From Janthinobacterium sp. GW458P (GTDB lineage Bacteria > Pseudomonadota > Gammaproteobacteria > Burkholderiales > Burkholderiaceae_D): a stretch of DNA of 48,207 nucleotides. Below the pieces are notes generated by a model. That model worked only from the letters and a program-made list of their open reading frames with translations, was not told the DNA's origin and did no database searches. The stretch lies in assembly GCF_002127585.1 (NCBI RefSeq), contig NZ_NEGZ01000032.1, positions 45,691-93,897 of the forward strand, given 5' to 3'. The position numbers and the translations under genes are program-made. Of the stretch, positions 7,796-15,755 are shown one piece after another (position 1 is the stretch's first letter; each line of letters begins with the position of its first letter).

Positions 7796-8434
7796 TTACT
7801 TGTTCGGCTGCGGCGTGAGGCGCAAGTATGGCTTGGCGGCCGTAAAACCCTTCGGATATTTCTGCTTGATCACCTCCGGGTCTTGCACGGTCAAGGGAAT
7901 GATGACGTCGTCGCCGTCTTGCCAGTTGCCGGGCGTGGCCACCGTGTAGCCGTCCGTCAATTGCAGTGCGTCAATGACGCGCAGGATTTCATTGAAATTG
8001 CGGCCCGTGCTGAGCGGATACGTGAGGATCAGGCGTACTTTCTTGTTCGGGTCGATGATGAAGACGGAGCGCACGGTGGCCGTGACGGACTGTTCCGGGT
8101 GGATCATGTCGTACAGCACCGACACTTTCTTGTCGACGTCGGCGATGATGGGGAAGCCCACCACCGTGTTTTGCGTCTCTTCGATATCCTTGATCCAGCT
8201 CTTGTGCGACTCGGCCGCGTCCACGGACAGGGCGATGGCCTTCACGTTGCGCTTGTCGAATTCCGGCTTGAGCCTGGCCGTCAGCCCCAGTTCCGTCGTG
8301 CACACGGGCGTGAAGTCGGCCGGGTGGGAAAACAGCACCACCCAGGAATTGCCCGCCCACTCGTGGAACTTGAGCGGGCCGATCGAGCTGTCTTGTTCAA
8401 AATCAGGGGCGACATCGCCCAGGCGTAAAGTCAT
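7796..8434 (-). CDS. 1-Cys peroxiredoxin (Prx6 type)
   Basis: A 212-residue thiol peroxidase. The peroxidatic cysteine is C45 in HPADFTPVCTTE, and the protein has the long Prx6-type C-terminal domain (SVFIIDPNKKVRLILTYP, TPGNWQDGDDVIIP). It reduces hydrogen peroxide and alkyl hydroperoxides in the cytoplasm. The start at 8434 is supported by a GGAGA ribosome site 8 bases upstream and by the family N-terminus MTLRLGDVAPDF; a longer frame to 8608 runs into the upstream hydrolase gene in another frame. It is transcribed after sbp and the hydrolase, 49 bases from the latter. This association with a sulfate uptake locus suggests, but does not show, a link to sulfur starvation. Confidence 0.93.
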   Translation of the reverse strand: MTLRLGDVAPDFEQDSSIGPLKFHEWAGNSWVVLFSHPADFTPVCTTELGLTARLKPEFDKRNVKAIALSVDAAESHKSWIKDIEETQNTVVGFPIIADVDKKVSVLYDMIHPEQSVTATVRSVFIIDPNKKVRLILTYPLSTGRNFNEILRVIDALQLTDGYTVATPGNWQDGDDVIIPLTVQDPEVIKQKYPKGFTAAKPYLRLTPQPNK

Positions 8435-8483
8435 GGTGTTCTCCTCAACAGGTTTTTGATAACGATCAGTGTCCGTGTGTCCG

Positions 8484-9050
8484 TCAGGCTGCCTGACGGT
8501 GGCGTTTGTCGCTTTGCGCCAGATCAAACAGTGTCTGCAGTTGCGCCTGGCCGTAAATCCAGTCGCCCAGTCCCGATTCGGCATTGATGTGGCCGAGTTC
8601 TCCGCCATCGATGTATTTGCAATTCCAGCGCCGCGCCCACTGCGTGGCGTGCTCGGCCGTCATCCACGGGTCCGTCCGGCTGGCGATCAGGATGCCGGGG
8701 CAAGGCAGGCGCTTCTGCGGCAAGGCCTTGGCCACGCCGAACTTGTCCGGATCGGCCGGCCCCACCAGCAGCACGCCGGCCACGCCCTGCGGGTCGCGCG
8801 CCAGGCTGTGCGCCGTCGTCAGGCAGCCGAAGCTGTGGGCGACGATCAGGGTCGGGCGCGCATCCTGCCGCCGCACCCGGTCCAGGCGCGCCGACCAGGC
8901 GGCCAGGTCGGGATAGCTCCAGTCATCCTGCTCGACCCGCTCGAATTGCGGATACAGGCGCTGCCAGCGGCTCTGCCAGTGTCCGGGACCGCTGTTATGC
9001 AAGCCCGGCACGATCAGTACCCGGTAATCGGAAAAGCTGCGCAGCGCCAT
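8484..9050 (-). CDS. RBBP9/YdeN-type alpha/beta serine hydrolase
   Basis: A 188-residue alpha/beta hydrolase of the RBBP9/YdeN family. It starts with VLIVPGLHNSGPGHWQSRW, has the nucleophile in AHSFG (S73), the acid in SRTDPWM and the histidine in GELGHINAESG, which together are the diagnostic triad. The substrate is unknown for most members. The start has an AAGGAA ribosome site. It sits 44 bases after sbp and 49 bases before the peroxiredoxin gene on the same strand, so the three are probably cotranscribed. Confidence 0.9.
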   Translation of the reverse strand: MALRSFSDYRVLIVPGLHNSGPGHWQSRWQRLYPQFERVEQDDWSYPDLAAWSARLDRVRRQDARPTLIVAHSFGCLTTAHSLARDPQGVAGVLLVGPADPDKFGVAKALPQKRLPCPGILIASRTDPWMTAEHATQWARRWNCKYIDGGELGHINAESGLGDWIYGQAQLQTLFDLAQSDKRHRQAA

Positions 9051-9094
9051 GATGGTTCCTTTTAGTAACGGTCTGGCAATCGTGCCATCCGGAA

Positions 9095-10099
9095 TTACTT
9101 AGGCTGGTAAATCTGGTCGAAGATGCCGCCGTCGGCAAAGTGGGCCTTCTGCGCCGCCGTCCAGCCGCCCGCCACCTGCTCGATGGTGAACAGATTGACC
9201 TTGGCAAACTGCGCCGCGTATTTCTTCGCCGCCTTGTCCGTTGCCGGACGGTAGTAATTCTTCGCGATGATGTCTTGCGCCTCGTCCGTGTACAGGTAGT
9301 TCAGGTAAGCCTCGGCCACCTTGCGCGTGCCGTGCTTGTCGGCAAATTTGTCGACGACGGCCACGGGCGGCTCGGCCAGGATGCTGACGGACGGCGTGAT
9401 GATGTCGAACTTGGTCGGGCCCAGTTCCTTGACGGCGAGATACGCCTCGTTTTCCCAGGCGATCAGCACGTCGCCGATGCCCCGTTCGACGAAGGTGGTG
9501 GTGGCGCCGCGCGCGCCGGAATCGAGCACGGGCACGTTTTTATACAGCTTGCCGAGGAAATCCCTGGCCTTCGCTTCGCTGCCGCCCGGCTGGCGCAAGG
9601 CATAGCCCCAGGCTGCCAGATGGTTCCAGCGGGCGCCGCCCGAGGTTTTCGGATTCGGCGTGATGACGGACACGCCCGGCTTGATCAGGTCGTTCCAATC
9701 CTTGATGCCTTTCGGGTTGCCCTTGCGCACCAGGAACACGATGGTCGAGGTGTACGGCGAGCTGTTGTGCGCCAGCCGCTTTTGCCAGTCGCCGGCCAGC
9801 AGCTTGTGCTCGGCCAGCGCGTCGATGTCATAGGCCAGGGCCAGGGTGACGACGTCCGCTTCCAGGCCGTCGATGACGGCGCGCGCCTGCTTGCCGGAGC
9901 CGCCGTGCGATTGCTTGATCTTGACGTTGTCGCCCGTCTTGCCTTTCCACTCCTTGGCAAACGCCGTATTCACATCCTGGTACAGCTCGCGCGTCGGGTC
10001 ATACGACACGTTGAGCAGGGTGATATCGGCGGCTTGCGCCGTTTGCAGAACGGCAAACGCGCTGAGGGCGGCGGCAATGATGATTTTTTTCGACAGCAT
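9095..10099 (-). CDS. sbp: Periplasmic sulfate-binding protein
   Basis: A 334-residue periplasmic binding protein with signal peptide [20 protein letters not shown] ending at AQA-AD. Mature motifs are those of Sbp/Cys[68 protein letters not shown]. It delivers sulfate to CysT/CysW. The start is preceded by GGGGATC. Unusually it is not adjacent to cysT; two other genes lie between, followed by a terminator. An inverted repeat at 10177-10208 lies about 80 bases upstream and may be an operator. Confidence 0.95.
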   Translation of the reverse strand: MLSKKIIIAAALSAFAVLQTAQAADITLLNVSYDPTRELYQDVNTAFAKEWKGKTGDNVKIKQSHGGSGKQARAVIDGLEADVVTLALAYDIDALAEHKLLAGDWQKRLAHNSSPYTSTIVFLVRKGNPKGIKDWNDLIKPGVSVITPNPKTSGGARWNHLAAWGYALRQPGGSEAKARDFLGKLYKNVPVLDSGARGATTTFVERGIGDVLIAWENEAYLAVKELGPTKFDIITPSVSILAEPPVAVVDKFADKHGTRKVAEAYLNYLYTDEAQDIIAKNYYRPATDKAAKKYAAQFAKVNLFTIEQVAGGWTAAQKAHFADGGIFDQIYQPK

Positions 10100-10176
10100 C
10101 TAAGATCCCCGTATGGTTGAACTTTCAGAGCCACCAGAGTACGGCGCCGCGACCGCAAAGAGAACGAAGCGTTTCG

Positions 10177-10208
10177 CCGTTCGATATGCATTTTTCGCAT
10201 ATGGACGG
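10177..10208. promoter_or_regulatory. Extended inverted repeat upstream of sbp
   Basis: CCGTTCGATATGC and GCATATGGACGG face each other across a 7-base spacer; the inner six pairs (ATATGC/GCATAT) are perfect. The site lies 78 bases upstream of the sbp start. Its size and symmetry fit a regulator site, but the protein that binds is unknown. Confidence 0.45.
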
Positions 10209-10242
10209 CGCGCAACGGGGATTTAGCGGTTAAGACCAGGGT

Positions 10243-10372
10243 CACCTGACAAAACCGCAGCGAGCGGAAGGGAGAGGCGGTCGAGAAGCGCAACTGTGCT
10301 TGGCACGGGGCCGCCGCGGCAGTGAGCATCACAGGCTGCCTATACCGACGCGCAGTAGGTTTTGACAGGTGT
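10243..10372. repeat. Intergenic hairpin repeat family A, copy 2
   Basis: A 130-base relative of the element at 4553-4668 in the same orientation. Its ends are CACCTGACAAAACC / GGTTTTGACAGGTG (13 of 14 paired). The inner hairpin uses GTGC/GCAC where copy 1 uses GTACT/AGTAC. It ends exactly one base before the dgkA stop codon. The middle is longer and more GC-rich than in copy 1. Confidence 0.8.
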
Positions 10373-10756
10373 TCAATAAAAACGGTTGAACAGGATGACT
10401 GCCCAGGTGGCGAAGGCCAGGATGCAGGTCAGCAGCACGGCGGCGCTGCCGAAGTCCTTGGCATTTTTCGACAGCGGATGGCGTTCCAGCGAGATGCGGT
10501 CGACCACGGCTTCCAGCGCGGAATTGATCAGTTCGACGATCAATATCAGCAGCAGCACGCCGATCAGCACCAGCTTTTCAAACGCGGAGATACGCAACAG
10601 CAAGGCGATCACCGTGCCGACGAGGAACAGGCCCAGTTCCTGGCGGAACGCATGTTCATGGCGCCAGGCCGCCTTCAAGCCGTCGAGCGAGTAGAAAAAG
10701 GCGGAAAAAATCCGTTTCAGGCCACTTTTACTCTTGAATTCATTTACAGGTTGCAT
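10373..10756 (-). CDS. dgkA: Diacylglycerol kinase DgkA
   Basis: A 127-residue integral membrane kinase that recycles diacylglycerol to phosphatidic acid. It has an N-terminal amphipathic helix (GLKRIFSAFFYSLDGLKAAW), then the family motifs AFRQELGLFL, the catalytic stretch ELINSALEAVVDR (E82) and AKDFGSAAVLL, with three membrane helices. Length matches the family. The start at 10756 is preferred over 10789 because of a GGAA site and the usual short N-terminus. The repeat A element follows its stop directly. It is divergent from the IclR regulator gene. Confidence 0.92.
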   Translation of the reverse strand: MQPVNEFKSKSGLKRIFSAFFYSLDGLKAAWRHEHAFRQELGLFLVGTVIALLLRISAFEKLVLIGVLLLILIVELINSALEAVVDRISLERHPLSKNAKDFGSAAVLLTCILAFATWAVILFNRFY

Positions 10757-10910
10757 AATTTTCCATGGTTCAAAGCCTATCCGGTGCATGCATTATGCCG
10801 GGCGGCATAGGGATTGTGACAATTTAATCGCTTTATATCTCGGAACATTTCACTATTTTTTCACATCATGGTATAAAGAAGCATGAATACTGCATTGCAC
10901 CAAATCCATC

Positions 10911-11690
10911 ATGAAAATTGAACCGGTCGCAGCCCCGAAGACGACGATCCAGGTGATCGAGCGCATGGTCGCGCTGCTCGATGCCCTGGCCAAATATTCC
11001 GACCCTGTCAGCCTGAAGGAATTGTCCAAAGTTTCCGGCCTGCACCCCTCGACGGCGCACCGCATCCTCAACGACATGGTGCTCACGCGCTTCGTCGACC
11101 GCATCGAGCCGGGCACGTACCGCCTGGGCATGCGCCTGCTGGAGCTGGGCAACGTGGTGAAAAGCCGCCTCAGCGTGCGCGAAGCGGCGCTGGACTTCAT
11201 GCGCCAGTTGCACAAGAAAACCCAGCAAACGATCAACCTGTCCGTGCGCCAGGGCGACGAGATCGTCTACATCGACCGCGCCTTCTCCGAGCGCTCGGGC
11301 ATGCAGGTGGTGCGCGCCATCGGCGGCCGCGGCCCCCTGCACCTGACCTCGACAGGTAAATTATTCCTCTCCGTCGACGAGCCGAAAGCCATCCGCGCCT
11401 ATGCCACGCGCACGGGCCTGGCCGGGCACAACAAGAATTCCATCACGGATCTGCAAAAGCTGGAGCGCGAGCTGAGCCTGGTGCGCGAGCGCGGCTATGC
11501 GCGCGACAATGAAGAGCTGGAACTGGGCGTGCGCTGCATGGCCGCCGGCATCCGCGACGATACAGGCAAGCTGATCGCCGGCCTGTCGATCTCGGCGCCG
11601 GCCGACCGCCTGCAGGATGAGTGGCTGGTGGACCTGGTGGAAACGGCGAACCAGATTTCAGTGACCTTGGGATTCATTCCCCAAGACTAA
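10911..11690 (+). CDS. IclR-family transcriptional regulator
   Basis: A 259-residue regulator with an N-terminal winged helix-turn-helix (VSLKELSKVSGLHPSTAHRI at about residues 33-52, then RFVDRIEPGTYRLG) and the IclR effector domain (EIVYIDRAFS, LHLTSTGKLFLS, RGYARDNEELELGVRCMAA, GLSISAP). IclR proteins control catabolic genes in response to small acids. No adjacent catabolic operon exists here, so the target is unknown. The start lacks a clear ribosome site, but an alternative ATG at 10883 is out of frame. Downstream is the repeat B copy 2. Confidence 0.9.
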   Translation: MKIEPVAAPKTTIQVIERMVALLDALAKYSDPVSLKELSKVSGLHPSTAHRILNDMVLTRFVDRIEPGTYRLGMRLLELGNVVKSRLSVREAALDFMRQLHKKTQQTINLSVRQGDEIVYIDRAFSERSGMQVVRAIGGRGPLHLTSTGKLFLSVDEPKAIRAYATRTGLAGHNKNSITDLQKLERELSLVRERGYARDNEELELGVRCMAAGIRDDTGKLIAGLSISAPADRLQDEWLVDLVETANQISVTLGFIPQD

Positions 11691-11706
11691 AGCACTGCCG
11701 TATAAA

Positions 11707-11782
11707 AATGTTCAGGACAAGGCGCACTAACGAAGACAGCACGACTAGTACGGCGAGTTAGTGCAACGCAGCCCTGGACATT
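11707..11782. repeat. Intergenic hairpin repeat family B, copy 2
   Basis: A 76-base element between the convergent iclR-type and pbpG genes. Outer arms are AATGTTCAGG / CCTGGACATT and middle arms CACTAAC / GTTAGTG (perfect), with the shared core CGAAGACAG...GTACGGCGAG. Compared with copy 1 the middle stem changes on both sides so that pairing is kept, which argues for selection on structure. Confidence 0.75.
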
Positions 11783-11797
11783 CGCATTGAAACTTAA

Positions 11798-12871
11798 TCA
11801 ACCGCCGGGCAGGCTCATGTTGGCGGGTTTCAAGGCTTCCAGCCACTTGCGCATGCGTCCCGCGTCGGCCGTGCGCGACTGTTTCCCCTTGGAATCAAGG
11901 AAGACCATGATCACGGCCCGTCCTTCGATGACGGCCTGCATCATCAGGCAGCGGCCCGCCTCATTGATGAAACCCGTCTTTTGCAAGCCGATTTCCCAGC
12001 CCGGATTGGCCACCAGGTGATTCGTATTGCCAAATTGCATGGGCTGGCCGCTGGCTTCGACGATGGCTTTCGGGTCCGTCGAGTACTGGCGCAGCAGCGG
12101 ATGGTGGAAGGCGGCCATGGCCAGCTTGCCCAGGTCGCGCGCGCTGGCCACGTTCATTTTCGACAAGCCGCTGGAATCGACGTAATGCGTATCCATCATG
12201 CCCAGCTGGCGCGCCTTGCTGTTCATGGCGTCGACAAAGGCGGGCAAGCCGCCCGGATAATTGCGGCCCAGCGCCGAGGCGGCGCGGTTTTCCGAGCTCA
12301 TCAGGGCAATGTGCAGCATGTTGGCGCGTGTCAATTGCGAACCCACTTTCAGGCGCGAACTGCTGAACTTGGCGCGGTCGACGTCCTCGTCCGTAATCGT
12401 CAGCAATTCATCCATGTCCTGGCGCGCTTCGACTACCACCAGGCCCGTCATCATCTTGGTGATGGAGGCGATGGGCAGGGCGACGTTGGAATTCTTTTCA
12501 AACAGCACTTCCGAGTTGGCCTGGTCCAGCACCAGCGCCACGCTCGACTTGAGGTCGAGCGGATCGCGCGTGAGGTTCAGGCCGGCCAGGTCGCCCATGG
12601 TGGGCATCGGTGCGGCCATGGGCACGGCCACGCTGCTCACTTTCTGATAGATGACCTTGCGCTTGCCGCGCACCATGACGACCCGGCGCACGGTCTTTTC
12701 GCGCGGCGCGGCCGTCGCGCCCTTGCGCAGCACGACCTTGACTTTCTTGGTGTTGTGTTTCTTGGAGGCCGAGGATTTGCCGTTCGCTTCCCTGGCATGC
12801 ACGGCCGCAGCCGGCGCCAGCGCAAACAGGAGGGAAGCCAGGACACCCAGCGCAAGTTTAAACTTAGCCAT
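11798..12871 (-). CDS. pbpG: PBP7-type D-alanyl-D-alanine endopeptidase PbpG
   Basis: A 357-residue periplasmic serine peptidase of family S11. After a signal peptide (MAKFKLALGVLASLLFALAP...VHA) comes a basic linker of about 70 residues rich in Lys, Arg and Val. The catalytic domain has SxxK in ASITK (S136, K139), SxN in SSENRA (S193, N195) and KTG at 298-300. It cleaves D-Ala-meso-DAP cross-bridges in peptidoglycan. The basic linker is longer than in E. coli PBP7 and may bind the wall. The ribosome site is GGGGAA. A convergent hairpin repeat separates it from the IclR gene. Confidence 0.93.
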   Translation of the reverse strand: MAKFKLALGVLASLLFALAPAAAVHAREANGKSSASKKHNTKKVKVVLRKGATAAPREKTVRRVVMVRGKRKVIYQKVSSVAVPMAAPMPTMGDLAGLNLTRDPLDLKSSVALVLDQANSEVLFEKNSNVALPIASITKMMTGLVVVEARQDMDELLTITDEDVDRAKFSSSRLKVGSQLTRANMLHIALMSSENRAASALGRNYPGGLPAFVDAMNSKARQLGMMDTHYVDSSGLSKMNVASARDLGKLAMAAFHHPLLRQYSTDPKAIVEASGQPMQFGNTNHLVANPGWEIGLQKTGFINEAGRCLMMQAVIEGRAVIMVFLDSKGKQSRTADAGRMRKWLEALKPANMSLPGG

Positions 12872-12905
12872 TCGATAATTCCCCGTGAAGCTGTTGCCTT
12901 ATTGC

Positions 12906-12933
12906 AGTGTAGCGAAATGCAGAGTAATCGCAA
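12906..12933 (-). promoter_or_regulatory. Likely pbpG promoter
   Basis: On the minus strand TTGCGA (12928-12933) and TACACT (12906-12911) are spaced by 16 bases and lie 34 bases upstream of pbpG. Confidence 0.5.
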
Positions 12934-13048
12934 GCCCATTTAACAGTTGGGACAGTATTTATTGCGGCAATGAAATACAAATCGTTGGCGTTCCGCAAAC
13001 AAGCTCATCCTTAAACTCTTGTTTACTTGTGCATATTGCTATACCTCG

Positions 13049-13768
13049 CTAGACATCCATGAATTTAACAAAGCCGGACAGCGGCTCGCGTTCCGTGCTC
13101 AGGCGGTTTTCAATCTTGTCCGGGTCCGCATGGCCCAGCGCCATGCCGCACACCACCATTTCGCTGGCAGGCAGGCCCAGTTCGTCGCGGATGATGTCAT
13201 GGTAATGGATGAAGGCCGCCTGCGGGCAGGTGTCAAGCCCGCGCGCCCGCGCGGCCAGCATGATATTTTGCAAAAACATGCCGTAATCGAGCCAGGAACC
13301 CTGCTCCAGCACGCGTTCGATGGTGAAGATCAGGCCCACGGGCGCGTCGAAGAACTGGAAATTGCGCCCGTGCTGGGCCGCCATGCCGGCCGTGTCGCCC
13401 CGTTCCAGGCCCAGCAGCTGATACAGGTCCAGGCCGATCTTGCGGCGGCGCTCGATGAACGGCGCCGTCCACTGGCGCGGGTAATAGGTGTACGAGGCCG
13501 TGCGCGCGGGCGCATCGGGCGCCCTGGGCGCCGCATACGCTTCCAGGATGCGGCGCGACAGGCGCTGGCGCGCCTCGCCCGACAGCACGTACACTTTCCA
13601 TGGCTGCATGTTGGCGCCCGAGGGCGCGCGCGCCGCCACTTCCAGGATGCGCGCGATATCGTCCCGCGCCACCGGCGTGGGCAAAAAGGCGCGGATCGAA
13701 CGACGCGACAGGATGGCCGCATCCACGGCTTGCTGCGTCGACGGTGTTTCTGATGCTTGCTTGCTCAC
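13049..13768 (-). CDS. Nitroreductase family protein
   Basis: A 239-residue FMN-dependent NAD(P)H oxidoreductase. Typical motifs: RRSIRAF near residue 22, APSGANMQPWKVYVL (FMN and dimer contact), QNIMLAARARGLDTCPQ and VVCGMALGHAD. Family members reduce nitroaromatics, quinones or enones; the real substrate is unknown. The start codon is GTG at 13768 with GGAG upstream. It starts 14 bases after the stop of a DMT transporter gene on the same strand, so the two are probably an operon. Confidence 0.92.
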   Translation of the reverse strand: MSKQASETPSTQQAVDAAILSRRSIRAFLPTPVARDDIARILEVAARAPSGANMQPWKVYVLSGEARQRLSRRILEAYAAPRAPDAPARTASYTYYPRQWTAPFIERRRKIGLDLYQLLGLERGDTAGMAAQHGRNFQFFDAPVGLIFTIERVLEQGSWLDYGMFLQNIMLAARARGLDTCPQAAFIHYHDIIRDELGLPASEMVVCGMALGHADPDKIENRLSTEREPLSGFVKFMDV

Positions 13769-13782
13769 TGCCCTGCTCCCTG

Positions 13783-14709
13783 CTATTTCTTGACGACGAA
13801 GACCACGCCGACCACGGCCACCAGCATGCCGGCGATGCCCAGCATATTAAACGCTTCGCCAAACATCAGCCAGGCCATCACGGCCGTCGTGGGCGGCGTC
13901 AGGTACAGCAAGCCCGTCACTTTCGTCGCGTCGCTGCGGCGGATCAGGGCGAACAGCAGGAAGATGGCGCCGATGGACAGCACGAGTACCGACCACAGCA
14001 AGGCACCGATGAAATTCGCCGTCCATTGCACGTTGCTGAAATGCAGGTCCAGCCCTTCGTAATACAGGGCAAACGGCAACACCACGACAATGGAGGCGGC
14101 AAACTGCACCACCGTGCCGGTGCGCAAGTCGAACTGGGGACAGTGGCGTTTTTGATACATGGTGCCGGCCGTCATCGACAGCAGGGCGAACACGCACAGC
14201 AGCACGCTTTCCACCGTCAGGCCCACCAGGTTGATCTTCGCATACACGACGAGGGCCACGCCCAGCAGGCCGAAGAACAGGCCCAGCCACTGGCGCGGAC
14301 GCACGGATTCGCCGATCAGCGGCGCGGCGCAGGCCGTCAGCACCGGTTGCATGCCGACGATCAGGGCGGACAGGCCGGCCGGCATGCCCAGCTTGATGGC
14401 GCACCAGACGCCGGCCAGGTAGCCGGCCTGCATCAGGATGCCGGCCACGGCGATCTGGCGGAACTGCCCTACGGGCCACGGCGCGCGCAACAGCAGCACC
14501 AGCGGCAGCAGGATCACCAGCACGCCCAGGAAGCGCAGCAGCAAAAAGGTCAGCGGCGGCGCGTACGGCAGGCCGAACTTGGCCACGATAAAACCTGTGC
14601 TCCATAACAACACGAAGAAAGCGGGCAAGGCCATCGGCGCCACGGTCGTCAGGAAAGGGGTTTTGGGGGCTTTGCCGCTGGCGCCAGCCGCGGCGGGAGG
14701 ATTGGACAT
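13783..14709 (-). CDS. DMT-superfamily (EamA) transporter
   Basis: A 308-residue membrane protein with ten hydrophobic segments in two EamA repeats (LPAFFVLLWSTGFIVAKFGL in the first; GALLWSVLVLSIGAIFLLFA and LYLTPPTTAVMAWLMFGEAF in the second). Such proteins export metabolites or amino acids; the substrate cannot be predicted. The start at 14709 (MSNPPAAAG) is preferred over a longer in-frame start at 14766 because it places a short polar leader before the first helix, though its ribosome site is weak. It is the first gene of a pair with the nitroreductase. Confidence 0.9.
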   Translation of the reverse strand: MSNPPAAAGASGKAPKTPFLTTVAPMALPAFFVLLWSTGFIVAKFGLPYAPPLTFLLLRFLGVLVILLPLVLLLRAPWPVGQFRQIAVAGILMQAGYLAGVWCAIKLGMPAGLSALIVGMQPVLTACAAPLIGESVRPRQWLGLFFGLLGVALVVYAKINLVGLTVESVLLCVFALLSMTAGTMYQKRHCPQFDLRTGTVVQFAASIVVVLPFALYYEGLDLHFSNVQWTANFIGALLWSVLVLSIGAIFLLFALIRRSDATKVTGLLYLTPPTTAVMAWLMFGEAFNMLGIAGMLVAVVGVVFVVKK

Positions 14710-14894
14710 GGTATCAACTCGGGAAACGGGGTCGGCACCGGGGCGCTGCGCCGGTGCGGGAGGCAAAGTCTAGCATGCTGCGCCGCGGTCGTCCCCGCAG
14801 CCCCTGGAAACGATAGTTTAAGTTCAAACCATTGACAGCCAGAAATCAAATATTTCTCTTTAGAAACAACGGCTTTTGATGCAAATCTATTCAA

Positions 14895-14910
14895 TTGTTG
14901 CATCGCACAA
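14895..14910. promoter_or_regulatory. Operator-like site upstream of phasin, copy 1
   Basis: TTGTTGCATCGCACAA, 14 of 16 bases identical to the site at 14951-14966. It lies 7 bases upstream of the phasin -35 box. TGC/GCA-rich sites of this kind are expected for the PHA-sensing repressor PhaR; the assignment is inference. Confidence 0.6.
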
Positions 14911-14917
14911 GATTCGC

Positions 14918-14945
14918 TTGACTTCATTTTTTTTAACCGTAGAAT
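14918..14945 (+). promoter_or_regulatory. Sigma-70 type promoter of phasin gene
   Basis: TTGACT (14918-14923) and TAGAAT (14940-14945) with a 16-base spacer, in an AT-rich stretch. The two operator-like repeats lie on either side. The transcript would have a leader of about 105 bases. Confidence 0.75.
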
Positions 14946-14950
14946 AGGGT

Positions 14951-14966
14951 TTGTTGCGTTGCACAA
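14951..14966. promoter_or_regulatory. Operator-like site at phasin transcription start, copy 2
   Basis: TTGTTGCGTTGCACAA, covering the expected start point of the promoter at 14918-14945. A repressor bound here would block initiation. Confidence 0.65.
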
Positions 14967-15059
14967 TTCTTGTTCAGCTTGAAAAATTTAGATTCACCTG
15001 CTTCCCAAACGGTACACGCAGCATCAAATTAACCAGATTTCAACATTTTGGAGATTTAT

Positions 15060-15626
15060 ATGTTTTCAATTCCTGAGCAATTTTCGTCCGCCACCAAAGC
15101 CAACCTGGAAGCCCAGTTCGCCCTGTTCTCGTCGCTGACGGGCAAGGCCTTCGAAGGCATCGAAAAGATCGTCGAACTGAACCTGACCGCCGCCAAGGCC
15201 ACGCTGGAAGAATCGACCGCTGCCGCCAAGCAATTGCTGTCGGCAAAAGATCCGCAAGAATTCTTCTCGCTGAGCGCAGCGCAAGCCCAGCCTAGCGCCG
15301 AAAAAGCCATCGCTTACGGCCGTCACCTGGCTGCCATCACGTCCGGCACGCAAGCTGAATTCAGCAAAGCGGCGGAAGCGCAAATCGCTGAAACCAACCG
15401 CAAAGTCATTTCGCTGGTCGATGAAGTCACGAAAAATGCGCCAGCCGGCTCGGAAAACGCCGTCGCCATCCTGAAAAGCGCCATCGGCAACGCCAATGCC
15501 GGCTACGAGCAGTTCACGAAAACCAGCAAGCAAGCCGTCGAAGCCATCGAAGCGAACCTGGCGTCGGCCGTGAACCAGTTCACGCAAGCGGCTGAAAAAG
15601 TCGTGCCACGCACTGCTGCCAAGTAA
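15060..15626 (+). CDS. phaP: Phasin (PHA granule-associated protein PhaP)
   Basis: A 188-residue, mostly helical, Ala/Lys/Glu-rich protein of the phasin family: [78 protein letters not shown]. It coats polyhydroxyalkanoate granules and limits their size. The start at 15060 has a GGAG site 7 bases upstream; an in-frame codon at 15048 overlaps that site and is rejected. It has its own promoter with a pair of repressor-like sites and its own terminator, so it is a single-gene unit. No PHA synthase gene is in the window. Confidence 0.95.
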   Translation: MFSIPEQFSSATKANLEAQFALFSSLTGKAFEGIEKIVELNLTAAKATLEESTAAAKQLLSAKDPQEFFSLSAAQAQPSAEKAIAYGRHLAAITSGTQAEFSKAAEAQIAETNRKVISLVDEVTKNAPAGSENAVAILKSAIGNANAGYEQFTKTSKQAVEAIEANLASAVNQFTQAAEKVVPRTAAK

Positions 15627-15635
15627 TTGTTTCAT

Positions 15636-15730
15636 GGACCGTCAATGACGGTCCCGCAAGCCTCCTCCAGGCATCCATCCCGCTTCTCCGCACGGATGCC
15701 ATTCTGCCCCGATACTTCGGGGCATTTTTT
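15636..15730 (+). terminator. Phasin terminator with upstream hairpin
   Basis: First a 9-base inverted repeat GGACCGTCA / TGACGGTCC (15636-15654), then a classical terminator TGCCCCGA-TACT-TCGGGGCA followed by six T (15705-15730). Confidence 0.85.
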
Positions 15731-15755
15731 ATACCTGAACGCTCATTCCGCCCGC

